36,870 nt of DNA, from NCBI GenBank assembly GCA_019310965.1, contig JAFDDG010000033.1, positions 1-36,870 of the forward strand. The letters are read 5' to 3'. The notes under the pieces are model-generated. The model searched no databases, was not told the origin of the DNA, and worked only from the letters and a program-made list of their open reading frames with translations. Shown here piece by piece: positions 24,222 to 32,621 of this stretch; position 1 is the first letter of the stretch; each line of letters starts with the position of its first letter. Made by a program: the position numbers and the translations under genes. The DNA is from Deltaproteobacteria bacterium (GTDB taxonomy: Bacteria; Myxococcota_A; UBA9160; SMWR01).

Positions 24222-24644
24222 ATGGCATCGATCTTCACCAAGATCATCGGCGGCGAGCTGCCCGGTCGCTTCGTCTGGAAGGACGAGCACGTCGTGGCCT
24301 TTCTGACCATCAACCCGATCCGACCGGGGCACACCCTGGTGGTGCCCCGGCAAGAGGTCGATCATTGGATCGATATGTCACCGGAGCTGGCGCGGCGCGT
24401 GATGGACGTGAGCCGCGCCGTGGGCCAGGCGATCCAGCAGGCGTTCGCGCCGACAAAGGTCGGCGCTTCGATCGTGGGCCTCGAGGTGCCGCACGTGCAC
24501 GTGCACCTGATACCGATCGACGGCATGCAGGACCTCGATTTCGGACGCGCCGACAGCGACCCGACACCCGCGGCCATGGACGCCGCCGCCTCTGCGATCC
24601 GCACGGCGCTGCGCGAACACGGGCACGCCGAGGTCTCGGACTAG
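24222..24644 (+). CDS. HIT-family (histidine triad) nucleotide hydrolase
   Basis: A 140-residue HIT protein, ATG after GGAGG. The opening SIFTKIIGGELPGRFVWKDE and the INPIRPGHTLVVP strand are standard, and the triad is HVHVHL with His91, His93 and His95. The GQ pair usual before the triad is replaced by VGLEVP, as in one bacterial subgroup. Such enzymes hydrolyse nucleoside phosphoramidates or adenylates, including AMP esters left by ligases. It sits seven bases before the M20 gene and likely shares its transcript. Confidence 0.95.
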   Translation: MASIFTKIIGGELPGRFVWKDEHVVAFLTINPIRPGHTLVVPRQEVDHWIDMSPELARRVMDVSRAVGQAIQQAFAPTKVGASIVGLEVPHVHVHLIPIDGMQDLDFGRADSDPTPAAMDAAASAIRTALREHGHAEVSD

Positions 24645-24651
24645 ATCGAGC

Positions 24652-26076
24652 ATGCGACGCCCCCGAGCCGGCGCACTGTGCCTGTGGCTCTCGCTCCTCG
24701 CCGGCGCGGCCCACCCGAGCGACGACATCCTCGCGCTGGTCGCTGCAGAAGACACGCGCGCCACACGCATCGCGAGGCAGGTCTGGGATTGGGCCGAACT
24801 CGGCTATCTGGAAGAGCGCAGCTCGGCACTTCTGCGCGATGAGCTGCGCGCGTCGGGCTTTCGCATCGAAAGCGGCATTGCGGGCCTGCCCACCGCGTTC
24901 ATCGCCAGCGCCGGCAGCGGCAGCCCCGTCGTCGCCATCCTCGCGGAGTTCGACGCGCTGCCCGGTATCTCGCAGACCGCGGCACCGCGACGCGAACAAC
25001 GCAGCGGCAGCGACGCAGCACACGCCTGCGGTCACAACCTCTTCGCCGGGGGATCCGTCTCCGCTGCCGTCGCCACGGCAAACTGGCTACGGGGTTCGAA
25101 GACCCCGGGCACGCTCCGTGTCTACGGCACGCCGGCCGAGGAAGGCGGCTCGGGCAAGGTCTACATGGTGCGCGCGGGCCTCTTCGACGACGTCGACGCC
25201 GCGCTGCACTGGCATCCCAGCGACCACAACGATGCATCGCCGATCCGCAACCTGGCGAACAAATCGGCAAAGTTCCGCTTCCGCGGTGTGGCGTCACACG
25301 CGGCCGCAGCGCCGGAGCGCGGACGCTCGGCGCTCGATGCGGTGGAGGCCATGAACTTCATGGTGAACCTCTTGCGCGAGCACGTGCCCGAGACGACCCG
25401 CATCCACTACGTGATCACCGACGGTGGCCGCGCTCCGAACGTCGTACCCGAGAACGCCGAGGTCTTCTACTACGTGCGTCATCCCGACCCGGCAACTCTC
25501 GAGGAGATCTGGGCGCGGGTCGAGCAGGCCGCGCGCGGCGCGGCCGCCGGAACCGGAACCGCGCTCTCGAGCGAGGTCATTCACGGCAACCACAGCCTGC
25601 TGCCGAACGAGAGCCTGGCCCGACTCATGCACGCCCATGCAGCCGCCGTCGGCGGACCGGTCTGGGATCGCAGCATGCGGGACTTCGCCGCGGCCCTGGC
25701 CAGATCGCTGCCACCCGACGCTCCGACACTCGCGGCGACGAGCGGCGTCGAGAGCTTCGAGCCTCGTATGCGGAGGGCCTCCACCGACGTCGGGGACGTC
25801 AGCTGGGCCGTGCCGACGACGGGCCTGCTGGCCGCGAGCTGGCCCCCGGGCACCGTGGCACACACCTGGCAGTCGGCCGCCGCCAGCGGCTCGCCCTTCG
25901 GCGAGGCCGGCATGCACTTTGCCGCACGCGTGCTGGCGGCGACGGCGGTGGAGCTGTTCGAGTCTCCCGCGCTGCTGGAAGCGGCGCGCGGCGAGCATCG
26001 AGCCGCTCGGGGCGCCAACTACATCTTCACTCCATTGCTAGGTGATCGCGCACCGCCTCTCGACTACCGACGCTGA
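24652..26076 (+). CDS. Exported M20-family amidohydrolase (AbgB-like)
   Basis: A 474-residue metallo-amidohydrolase with an N-terminal signal peptide (ALCLWLSLLAGAAHPSD). Metal and catalytic marks: EFDALPG, HACGHNLF, PAEEGGSG and LHWHPSDHN, followed by the lid/dimerisation domain with FRGVASHAAAAPERGRSA and ITDGGRAPNVVPENAE. This order and the AHACGHN form match AbgB, subunit B of p-aminobenzoyl-glutamate hydrolase, and related N-acyl amino acid amidases. The substrate is unknown; the signal peptide is unusual for AbgB and suggests periplasmic scavenging. It follows the HIT gene by seven bases and runs convergent with the phosphotransferase gene, nine bases apart. Confidence 0.93.
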   Translation: MRRPRAGALCLWLSLLAGAAHPSDDILALVAAEDTRATRIARQVWDWAELGYLEERSSALLRDELRASGFRIESGIAGLPTAFIASAGSGSPVVAILAEFDALPGISQTAAPRREQRSGSDAAHACGHNLFAGGSVSAAVATANWLRGSKTPGTLRVYGTPAEEGGSGKVYMVRAGLFDDVDAALHWHPSDHNDASPIRNLANKSAKFRFRGVASHAAAAPERGRSALDAVEAMNFMVNLLREHVPETTRIHYVITDGGRAPNVVPENAEVFYYVRHPDPATLEEIWARVEQAARGAAAGTGTALSSEVIHGNHSLLPNESLARLMHAHAAAVGGPVWDRSMRDFAAALARSLPPDAPTLAATSGVESFEPRMRRASTDVGDVSWAVPTTGLLAASWPPGTVAHTWQSAAASGSPFGEAGMHFAARVLAATAVELFESPALLEAARGEHRAARGANYIFTPLLGDRAPPLDYRR

Positions 26077-26085
26077 ACCGCGGGC

Positions 26086-27180
26086 TCAAGCCCCCATGCG
26101 ACTCGCCAGCTCGAGCCCCTGCTCCGCGAGAGGCCGGACGAGCTGCCCGACGTTCTCGGCGCGTTCGCCAGCGGCGGTGCCCTGCTTCACCCGGCCGGCG
26201 ATCCCCTGCATGATCGATGCGCTGCGAAAACAGTGGAACGCCAGGTAGAAGTCGAGATTGGCGACGCCGCCTCGGCCCGTGCGTTCGCAATACGCAGCCA
26301 CGAACTCCGCCTCCGTCGGAATGCCGCGCGCGGCGAGCGTGGCGTCATCGAGCCCGTGGAGCGCATTGGACGGCATGCGCCGCTGCGAGAGTTGGTACGT
26401 GAGATCACCGAGCGGATGCCCGATGGTCGAGAGCTCCCAATCGAGCACTGCCACGACCCGCGGCTGCGTCGGGTGCACCAGCAGATTGTTCAGCCCGTAG
26501 TCGCCGTGCACGATGCTGATCGACGCATCGTCGGGAATGTTCGCCGGCAACCACTCGATGAGCCGCTCCATTTCGGGAATCGTGACAGTCTCGGATGCGC
26601 GGTACTGCCTCGTCCAGCGGCTCGCCTGCCGCGCAAAGTAGTTGCCGGGTCGACCGAAGTCGCCGAGGCCGATGGCCTCGTAGTCGACCCGATGCAGGCG
26701 GGCCAGCGTGTCGATGATGGACTCGTAGAAGGAGGCCCGGGCCCCGGGCGAGAAGTCGGAGAGCGACGCATCCCACAGCACGCGACCCTCTACGTAATCC
26801 ATCACGAAGAACATGGTGCCGATGACGCTCTCGTCCTCACAGAGCAGGCGCGCTCGGGGCACCGGGAAGCCGACTTCGTGAAGGGCAGAGATCACCCGAA
26901 ACTCGCGGTCGACCGCGTGCGCGGAGGGCAGCAACACCCCCGGCGGCTTGCGGCGCAGCACCCAGCGGTGGGTGCCATCCGTGAGCTCGTAGGTCGGATT
27001 CGACTGGCCGCCGCGGAACTGGCGCACCTCGAGGCCCCCGTCGAACTCCTCGATTTCGCGCCGGAGCAGCGCTACCAGGCGGGTCGTGTCGAAGCGATGG
27101 CGCTCCTCGACCTCTTTGGTCCCGGTGGGCATGTCGACGGGAAGCACGGCGGGGTCTCCTGGCTGCGAAACGCCCACCAT
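26086..27180 (-). CDS. Phosphotransferase family protein (APH fold, ACAD10/11-like N-domain)
   Basis: About 364 residues with an aminoglycoside-phosphotransferase/kinase fold. The opening VRQFRGGQSNPTYEL, the ATP lysine in WVLRRKPPG, LLPSAHAVDREFRVI, the catalytic loop HGDYGLNN and the metal motif LDWELSTIGHPLGDL match the kinase-like domain fused to acyl-CoA dehydrogenase in human ACAD10/ACAD11. That domain phosphorylates 4-hydroxyacyl-CoA in 4-hydroxy acid catabolism, so a similar role is plausible but no acyl-CoA dehydrogenase gene is adjacent. The ATG at 27180 has GGAGGGG ahead; a GTG and an ATG further in are alternatives. It diverges from the TetR gene across an inverted repeat. Confidence 0.92.
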   Translation of the reverse strand: MVGVSQPGDPAVLPVDMPTGTKEVEERHRFDTTRLVALLRREIEEFDGGLEVRQFRGGQSNPTYELTDGTHRWVLRRKPPGVLLPSAHAVDREFRVISALHEVGFPVPRARLLCEDESVIGTMFFVMDYVEGRVLWDASLSDFSPGARASFYESIIDTLARLHRVDYEAIGLGDFGRPGNYFARQASRWTRQYRASETVTIPEMERLIEWLPANIPDDASISIVHGDYGLNNLLVHPTQPRVVAVLDWELSTIGHPLGDLTYQLSQRRMPSNALHGLDDATLAARGIPTEAEFVAAYCERTGRGGVANLDFYLAFHCFRSASIMQGIAGRVKQGTAAGERAENVGQLVRPLAEQGLELASRMGA

Positions 27181-27220
27181 ACCACCCCTCCGGAGCCCAC
27201 CCGCGGGGATGCAGGGTTTG

Positions 27221-27269
27221 ATTGAACCTGAATTATTGACTTGGATGCTTTTTTGTACCATGGTTCAAT
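27221..27269. promoter_or_regulatory. Inverted-repeat operator between phosphotransferase and TetR
   Basis: ATTGAACC (27221-27228) and GGTTCAAT (27262-27269) are perfect eight-base arms with 33 AT-rich bases between. A related ATTATTGAC lies inside at 27233-27240, and TTGACT at 27236-27241 could be a -35 box. The right arm touches the TetR ATG at 27271, which has no Shine-Dalgarno sequence. The location in a divergent promoter region fits binding by the adjacent TetR. Confidence 0.55.
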
Positions 27270-27270
27270 A

Positions 27271-27975
27271 ATGGCATCGGCAAATACCCCGGCTGCGCAA
27301 TCCCTCGGGCGCCGCGAGCGCAAGAAGGCCGAGACGCGCCAACGCATCCTGAGTGCGGCGGCGCACCTATTCACCAGCCAGGGCTTCGAGGCCACCACCA
27401 TCGACGAGATCGCCGAGCACGCCGACGTCTCCCGCGGCACCTTCTTCAACTACTACTCCGAGAAGTCTGCCCTGATGGCCGCGCTCGGCGATGGCATGAC
27501 GAAGACATTGATCGAGCACATCGCCGCGGCCCGGGAGCTCGATGCGCCGACCGTTGGGCGGCTGGCCAAGTTGTTCGCCGGCTCGGCCGCGCGGCTCACG
27601 GAGCGCCGCGATCTCTCCCGCGCGGTGCTGCGCGAGACCGTGGCGCGCCGCAGCGGCCTCGATGAGAGCCACAACCACACCGCCACACTCCACGCCTGCA
27701 TGGAACAACTCTTGCGCGACGGCGTCGACGCTGGCGATGTGCGATCGGACGTTCCCACCAGCCTACTCGCCGAAATGGTCGCAGGCGCCTACGTCGAGGT
27801 GCTGGTGAGCTGGATCATGGCGGACGACTACCCGCTCGCAGAGCGACTCCAGATGGCGGCCGAAATCCTCGGCGCTGCACTCGACCCCCAGGCAGCCAAG
27901 GCAGAGCGCCGACGCTCCTCCACCCGGGCTCGCAACCCCCGCGTTTCCAAACGCCAACGCGTGCCCAAACGATAG
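27271..27975 (+). CDS. TetR-family regulator with basic C-terminal tail
   Basis: A 234-residue TetR protein. The ATG at 27271 is directly next to the operator repeat and lacks a ribosome-binding site, so the message may be leaderless; a TTG 30 bases upstream is an alternative. The DNA-binding part spans about 16-65: RRERKKAETRQRILSAAAHL, then TIDEIAEHADVSRGTFFNYY and SEKSALMAAL. The final 29 residues (from AAKAERRRSS to RQRVPKR) are extremely Arg/Lys-rich, unusual for the family and perhaps an additional DNA contact. It is 11 bases before the WS/DGAT gene, so it most likely controls that gene and the divergent phosphotransferase. Confidence 0.95.
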   Translation: MASANTPAAQSLGRRERKKAETRQRILSAAAHLFTSQGFEATTIDEIAEHADVSRGTFFNYYSEKSALMAALGDGMTKTLIEHIAAARELDAPTVGRLAKLFAGSAARLTERRDLSRAVLRETVARRSGLDESHNHTATLHACMEQLLRDGVDAGDVRSDVPTSLLAEMVAGAYVEVLVSWIMADDYPLAERLQMAAEILGAALDPQAAKAERRRSSTRARNPRVSKRQRVPKR

Positions 27976-27986
27976 GACCCTCCAGC

Positions 27987-29459
27987 ATGGCCCGGTACAA
28001 CTACGAACGCCTCTCGTTCCAGGACAACAGCTTCCTGATCATGGAGACCCCCAACGTGCACATGCACGTGGCCTCGACGCTCGTTTTCGAGGCCGGCCCA
28101 CTGCGCCGGGAAGACGGTGGCGTCGACTTCAAGCAGGTCAAGCGCTCGATCGTCGACGTGCTCCACCGCATCCCGCGCTACCGACAACGGCTGCACTGGA
28201 TTCCGCTCGACAACCATGCGGTATGGGTCGATGACCCGCACTTCGACGTCGATTACCACGTGCGGCACGCGGCGCTACCGCGCCCCGGAACGCCGGAGCA
28301 GCTCAAGAAGCTATCCGCGCGCATCATGGCACAGCAGCTCGATCGCAAACGCCCGCTCTGGGAAACCTGGGTGGTGGAAGGCCTCGACGACGGCGAGAGC
28401 TTCGCGCTCATCACCAAGATCCACCACTGCATGATCGACGGCGCGTCGGGCACGGATCTGGCCCACGTGCTGCTCTCGACGTCTCCGGAGCCGTCTCCGC
28501 CCGGCGAACGCCCGGCGTTCATGCCGCGGCCGGCGCCGCACCGCTCGGACCTGCTGCGCGACGAGCTCGTGCGACGCTTCAAACGGCCCTTCCAGCTGAT
28601 CTCCAACCTCGGCGCTCTCGGCCGCGAGTTCGAGGAGCTGCGCGATGAGATCTCGACCCGCGCCAGCGCCGTGCTCGAGCTGGCCGGCATGGCCGGCGGC
28701 GCCGACGAGACGCCGCTCAACGGCAAGGTCGGCCCGCACCGCAAATTCGACTGGCTCGAGGTGCCGCTCGACGATCTCAAGGAGATCCGGCGCGCCTGGG
28801 GGTGCACCATCAACGACGTGGTCCTCACCATCGTGACCAGCGCGGTCCGGGAATACCTGATCCACCGCGCGGTGGACCCCACCAAGATCAACTTCCGCGT
28901 GTCGGCGCCGGTCTCGGTGCGAACCGAAGAAGACCGCGGCCAGATGGGCAACCGCGTGTCCACCTGGATGGTGGACCTGCCGATCGCCAAGAAGACCCCC
29001 AAGGAGCAGCTGACCGCGATCCACGCCGAGACCCAGCGCCTGAAGGAGACCCGCCAGGCGCTCGGGGTCGAGACGATGATGGCGGTGGCCGAGTGGACAC
29101 CTTCGGTGCTGATGTCACTGGGCGCCCAATCGATGGGAGGCCAGACCAACAGCATCGTCACCAACGTGCCGGGGCCGCAGGTGTCGCTCTACTGTCAGGG
29201 CGCTCGCCTCAAGGCCATCTATCCGCAGGTGCCGCTGCTCGAGAACCTCGGCCTCGGCATCGCGCTGATGAGCTACGCGGGCAAGGTGTGCTGGGGCTTC
29301 AACAGCGATCCGGAGCTGGTGCCGGATGCCGACGTCTTCGTCGAGAAGATTCGGGAGGCAATCGACAGCGTGCGGGCCGCCGCGGCAGCGGAGCCGAAGC
29401 CCAAGCTGAAGAAGAAGGCCGCCAAGCCGGCGCCCATCCGGGCGGCGACCTCCCACTAG
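27987..29459 (+). CDS. Wax ester synthase/diacylglycerol acyltransferase (WS/DGAT)
   Basis: A 490-residue WS/DGAT. The active-site motif HHCMIDG is at 146-152 (His147, Asp151), ending the N-terminal acyltransferase domain that starts LSFQDNSFLIMETPNVHMHV. The C-terminal domain has the NVPGPQVSLYCQGARL segment and GLGIALMSYAG. These enzymes join fatty acyl-CoA to an alcohol or diacylglycerol to make wax esters or triacylglycerol for storage; some act on other lipids. The last 24 residues are a Lys/Ala/Pro tail (KPKLKKKAAKPAP), perhaps for membrane contact. It lies 11 bases after its likely regulator and is convergent with the SnoaL-like gene, nine bases away. Confidence 0.95.
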   Translation: MARYNYERLSFQDNSFLIMETPNVHMHVASTLVFEAGPLRREDGGVDFKQVKRSIVDVLHRIPRYRQRLHWIPLDNHAVWVDDPHFDVDYHVRHAALPRPGTPEQLKKLSARIMAQQLDRKRPLWETWVVEGLDDGESFALITKIHHCMIDGASGTDLAHVLLSTSPEPSPPGERPAFMPRPAPHRSDLLRDELVRRFKRPFQLISNLGALGREFEELRDEISTRASAVLELAGMAGGADETPLNGKVGPHRKFDWLEVPLDDLKEIRRAWGCTINDVVLTIVTSAVREYLIHRAVDPTKINFRVSAPVSVRTEEDRGQMGNRVSTWMVDLPIAKKTPKEQLTAIHAETQRLKETRQALGVETMMAVAEWTPSVLMSLGAQSMGGQTNSIVTNVPGPQVSLYCQGARLKAIYPQVPLLENLGLGIALMSYAGKVCWGFNSDPELVPDADVFVEKIREAIDSVRAAAAAEPKPKLKKKAAKPAPIRAATSH

Positions 29460-29468
29460 CCGCGAGAA

Positions 29469-29939
29469 TCAGTAGGGCACGAGCTCCGGGTAGGTGTGCA
29501 CCTGGTCCGGGCCGTAGACCGGGCCGTCCATGTAGAGGTTCGAGAGCGTGCGGCCGCAGATGCGCCAGCCATCGGCCCCGCGCCTCCACTCGTCGCGATA
29601 GATGGCGTGGTGGCGGAAGACACTCGAGCTGTCGTCCTTGTGGTGCTGCACGTGGATCAGATGGCCGTAGGTGGTCGAACGCGCGGCGTCGCCATCGAGA
29701 TCGACCAGTGGGTTCGACATATTGTGCTGCGTCACGCGAAACAGCTGAAGCCCACCCGGCAGCCACTTCTTCATCTCGGGCCAGGGCTTCTTCACACCGC
29801 CGGGCACGTCGTAGTGGACGATGGCGTCCGCAGTGAAGATGGCGTCGAGCTCGTCGAAGGCACGGTGGTCGACGCACCAGCCGTAGCGGTAGATCTTCTG
29901 CTGGATCTCGATGATCGAGCAGGACTCTTCCGGCGTCAT
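29469..29939 (-). CDS. SnoaL-like (NTF2 fold) dehydratase candidate
   Basis: A 156-residue single-domain protein of the SnoaL-like family 4, the group of bile-acid dehydratase BaiE and scytalone dehydratase. Tyr19, Asp24 (YGWCVD) and His72 (TQHNMSNP) are spaced 5 and 48 residues apart, the same spacing I recall for the BaiE triad Tyr30-Asp35-His83, so the dehydratase site is probably intact. The later YGHLIHVQHH and FRHHAIYRDEWRR strands complete the cone fold. Its ATG overlaps the stop of the upstream SDR gene (ATGA), so the two are made together and likely act in turn: oxidation or reduction, then loss of water from a cyclic hydroxy compound. The substrate is inferred only. Confidence 0.88.
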   Translation of the reverse strand: MTPEESCSIIEIQQKIYRYGWCVDHRAFDELDAIFTADAIVHYDVPGGVKKPWPEMKKWLPGGLQLFRVTQHNMSNPLVDLDGDAARSTTYGHLIHVQHHKDDSSSVFRHHAIYRDEWRRGADGWRICGRTLSNLYMDGPVYGPDQVHTYPELVPY

Positions 29940-30685
29940 GCCAGCGTGCCGCCGTCGACGCGAATCTCTTCGCCGTTGATGTGCGCGCCGTCTTCGCTCG
30001 CCAGCATGGCGACCACCGCCGCGATCACTTCGGGACCACGCGGCTTGTCGAGAGGCATCGCGCGCATCACCAACTTCATGTCGCTGCCTTCGGGCAGGTG
30101 TTCACCGCTTCCCATGGCCGTGCTGATCGACCCGGGGTTGACGGCGTTGCAGCGCACCCCCCGGCCCCCGAACTCGACGGCCAGCGTGCGCGTGAGCGCG
30201 CTGACGCCGCCCTTGCTGGTGCCGTAGGCCGCACCGTACGGCATGCCCGCCAGGGCGGACGTCGAGGACGTGTTGACGATGTTGCCGCCGCTCTCGAGCA
30301 GGTGTGGCATGGCCGCCTGACACAGGGCGAAGGTTCCCACGAGGTTGACTTCGAGCAGGCGGCGAAACTTCGCGATCGGGATCTTCTCGAAGTGCTCGAG
30401 CAGCAGGATGCCGGCGATGTTGCAGAGCACGTCGAGGCGGCCGTGGCGCTCGATGCAGGCATCGATGCTGGCCCGGATCTGCGCCTCGTCGGACACGTCG
30501 CAGAGGCGGTGATCCACCTTCGCACCCTGCTCCGCACACAGCTTGGCCGTCTCTTCGAGCCCCTCCTCGGCGACGTCCACGATCGTGAGCGCCGCCCCCT
30601 CGCTGGCGAGGCGCACCGCCGTCGCCCGCCCGATGCCCGCCGCTGCGCCGGTGACGAACGCCACCTTGCCCTCGAATCGCCTCAT
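29936..30685 (-). CDS. Short-chain dehydrogenase/reductase (SDR)
   Basis: A 249-residue classical SDR. The cofactor motif TGAAAGIG is at 12-19, with Asp37 (IVDVAE) at the end of strand 2 favouring NAD(H). NIAG replaces the usual NNAG. Catalytic Ser, Tyr and Lys are in NTSSTSALAG and YGTSKGG. The end, IRVDGGTLA, is normal. AGGAGG precedes the ATG. It interconverts a secondary alcohol and ketone. It is coupled through an ATGA overlap to the SnoaL-like dehydratase and lies 67 bases from the aldo/keto reductase on the same strand, so a three-gene redox unit is likely. Confidence 0.95.
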   Translation of the reverse strand: MRRFEGKVAFVTGAAAGIGRATAVRLASEGAALTIVDVAEEGLEETAKLCAEQGAKVDHRLCDVSDEAQIRASIDACIERHGRLDVLCNIAGILLLEHFEKIPIAKFRRLLEVNLVGTFALCQAAMPHLLESGGNIVNTSSTSALAGMPYGAAYGTSKGGVSALTRTLAVEFGGRGVRCNAVNPGSISTAMGSGEHLPEGSDMKLVMRAMPLDKPRGPEVIAAVVAMLASEDGAHINGEEIRVDGGTLA

Positions 30686-30752
30686 CTCGCCACCTCCTGG
30701 CAGGAGGCCGAGTCTACCGCGTCAGCCGACCCAGCGGTGGCACGGCAGCCGA

Positions 30753-31733
30753 TCAGCCTTCGTTCAGGCACTCCATGAAATCGGGGAGCGCCGCGCCGCG
30801 GACCGCGCCGGGCGGCACCGCCGCCTCGATGCGAGCCATCTCGTCGGCCTGCAAGGAGACGCTCGCAGCCTCGGCATTCGACGCCACGCGCTCGGGCTTG
30901 CGGGTTCCGAAGAGCGGAACGATGAAGCCCCGCCGGTGCAGCAGCCAGGCGAGGGCCAATTGACCGGGCTCGACTCCCTTCTCGGCGGCGATCTCGCAGA
31001 CGCGTTCGACGAGCGCGACGTTTTCTTCGAGACTCTCGCCCTGGAAGCGCGGTGTCGAGCGCCGCAGATCCTGCTCGGCGAGATCGTCGCCGCTGCGGAT
31101 CGCTCCGGTCAGCATGCCGCGCCCCAGCGGGCTGTACGCCACGAACGTCACTCCCAGCTCTTCGCAGGCGTCGAGCACGCCCTCCTCGGGAGTCCGCGTA
31201 AAGAGCGAGTACTCGGACTGGACGGCTGCGATCGGGTGCTCCGTCTGCGCCCGGCGCAGCGTATCCGGTGCAATCGCCGAGAGCCCGACCTGCCGCACCT
31301 TCCCCGCGCGCACGAGGTCGCCCATCGTGCCCACCGTCTCTTCGATCGGAACGTCGGGATCCTTGCGGTGCAGGGTGTAGAGGTCGACGTGATCGACGCC
31401 CAGGCGTTCGAGGCTGCCATCGATGGCGCGACGCACATTGTCGGGGCGCCCGTTGGCCTGCAACCGCCCGTCGGCGAGTTGCAGACCGAACTTCGTGGCC
31501 AGCACCACCTCGTCCCGACGCTCCTTCAGCACCTCGGACAGCAGCCGTTCATTGTGGCCGCCGCCGTAGATCTCCGCCGTATCGAGAAAGTCGATGCCGC
31601 AATCCAACGCGCGATGGATCGCGCGAAGCGACTCTTCGTCTTCGCTCGGTCCATAGGTGCTCGACAGGCTCATCAGCCCGAAGCCGAGCGCGGAGATCTC
31701 CGGTCCGTCCGCTCCCAGGCGCCGACGCTGCAT
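30753..31733 (-). CDS. Aldo/keto reductase
   Basis: A 326-residue AKR with the (beta/alpha)8 tetrad: Asp and Tyr in DTAEIYGGG, Lys in LATKFG and His in YTLHRKDP. The NADPH site is in PLFGTRKPERVASN near the C-terminus. The start is best at ATG 31733, since GAGGAG is then nine bases ahead; the ATG at 31742 directly abuts GAGGAG. The opening MQRRRLGADGPEISALGFG is standard for the AKR12/13-like group that reduces aldehydes and ketones. It is upstream of the SDR-SnoaL pair on the same strand. Confidence 0.94.
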   Translation of the reverse strand: MQRRRLGADGPEISALGFGLMSLSSTYGPSEDEESLRAIHRALDCGIDFLDTAEIYGGGHNERLLSEVLKERRDEVVLATKFGLQLADGRLQANGRPDNVRRAIDGSLERLGVDHVDLYTLHRKDPDVPIEETVGTMGDLVRAGKVRQVGLSAIAPDTLRRAQTEHPIAAVQSEYSLFTRTPEEGVLDACEELGVTFVAYSPLGRGMLTGAIRSGDDLAEQDLRRSTPRFQGESLEENVALVERVCEIAAEKGVEPGQLALAWLLHRRGFIVPLFGTRKPERVASNAEAASVSLQADEMARIEAAVPPGAVRGAALPDFMECLNEG

Positions 31734-32219
31734 CACACCCATCTCCTCGATTCATCCACGAGCTGGGAACGGATCAGCCGCCCACTCGGTACATCGCAGA
31801 GAAAACCGAAATTATCGTTATTTTTCAGGATGTTACGGATCTTGGTGCGTGGTGGTAGCGATGCAGCCAAGTCGCATGCTCATCAACCGAGGACAACCTT
31901 CGATCCATAGGATCGCCGCGCTATCGGGAAGTGTAGTCCGAACCGTCGATGATCCGCAGCCCGTTCTCCGCTGCCAAGAGGGCTAGCCCGCCTACGACCT
32001 CGATGCCCTCCGCGCCATCGCGGCCGAATCCCAAGCTGCCGATCCCGGGCTGCCCAACCGTCAGCGCATCACGCGAAAAACCTCACAACTCTGGTCACCT
32101 GGACTGATCGACTGCGCCTGAATTGAGCCCTCAACTTCGGGCCCCGGAGAGTCGATTCACGCAGCTGCACCTCCCTGTCGGCAACCGCCTCTGAGCAACC
32201 TGGCAGCAGGAGAAACGAC
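31734..32219. other. 486-base intergenic region
   Basis: No start-supported gene is present. The region lies between the divergent aldo/keto reductase and the lipoprotein-pseudopilin operon and should hold both promoters. It has an AT-rich patch near 31800-31835 (AAATTATCGTTATTTTT inside), and a palindrome at 31901-31915. A minus-strand stretch of 53 codons (31921-32082, with VGQPGIGSLGFGRDGAEG) is open but has no ATG, GTG or TTG start and may be a gene relic. Confidence 0.6.
31901..31915. repeat. Palindrome CGATCC-N3-GGATCG
   Basis: Perfect six-base arms around ATA, 168 bases upstream of the aldo/keto reductase start and 305 before the lipoprotein gene. It fits an operator in size; the bound protein is unknown. 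Confidence 0.35.
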
Positions 32220-32621
32220 ATGCCCGAACCCCGGGCCTGCACAACCCGTCGACTGAAGCGAGCGGGCGCCTCTGGTTTGGTGCTCTGGCTGATCGTTGGC
32301 TGCGGACCCGCGATGCTCGAGAGCGCGCCGCTGGAGCTCGTCGCAAGGTGGGTGACGGACGCACCGGGCTATGACGACCGCTACCTCGAGATCCGCTCCG
32401 ATACGCTGGTATGGGGCATGGGTCGGACGACGCTGGCCCGCCATGCGATCGAAGAGATCGAGAGGGTCCCAGAGGGCCGAGGCAGACCGCCCGCCTACCG
32501 CTTCCAATATTCGGAGACCGGGGGCTACGACGACGTTCTAGTCGTTCATCTCGTTTCCGCCAGCCCCCGCCGGATTCGGCTGGGCTCGAGGACGGAAGAG
32601 TGGACACCGGTCGAAGAGTAG
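32220..32621 (+). CDS. Lipoprotein of unknown function, first gene of pseudopilin operon
   Basis: 133 residues after an AGGAG site. The N-terminus is basic (RRLKRAG), followed by LVLWLIVGC, a good lipobox with Cys28. The mature part has no motif I know: ELVARWVTDAPGYDDRYLEI, then LVWGMGRTTLARHAIEEIER, and alternating strands to the end. The segment DTLVWGMGR followed by a charged helix looks like a small mixed alpha/beta domain. Its end overlaps the pseudopilin start by 22 bases, so the two products are probably made together, and a role as pilotin- or secretin-associated lipoprotein is possible but unproved. Confidence 0.82.
   Translation: MPEPRACTTRRLKRAGASGLVLWLIVGCGPAMLESAPLELVARWVTDAPGYDDRYLEIRSDTLVWGMGRTTLARHAIEEIERVPEGRGRPPAYRFQYSETGGYDDVLVVHLVSASPRRIRLGSRTEEWTPVEE

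Noticed and set aside
31921..32082. 53-codon minus-strand frame with VGQPGIGSLGFGRDGAEG
   Set aside because: No start codon or ribosome site and no family recognised; mentioned only as a possible relic.
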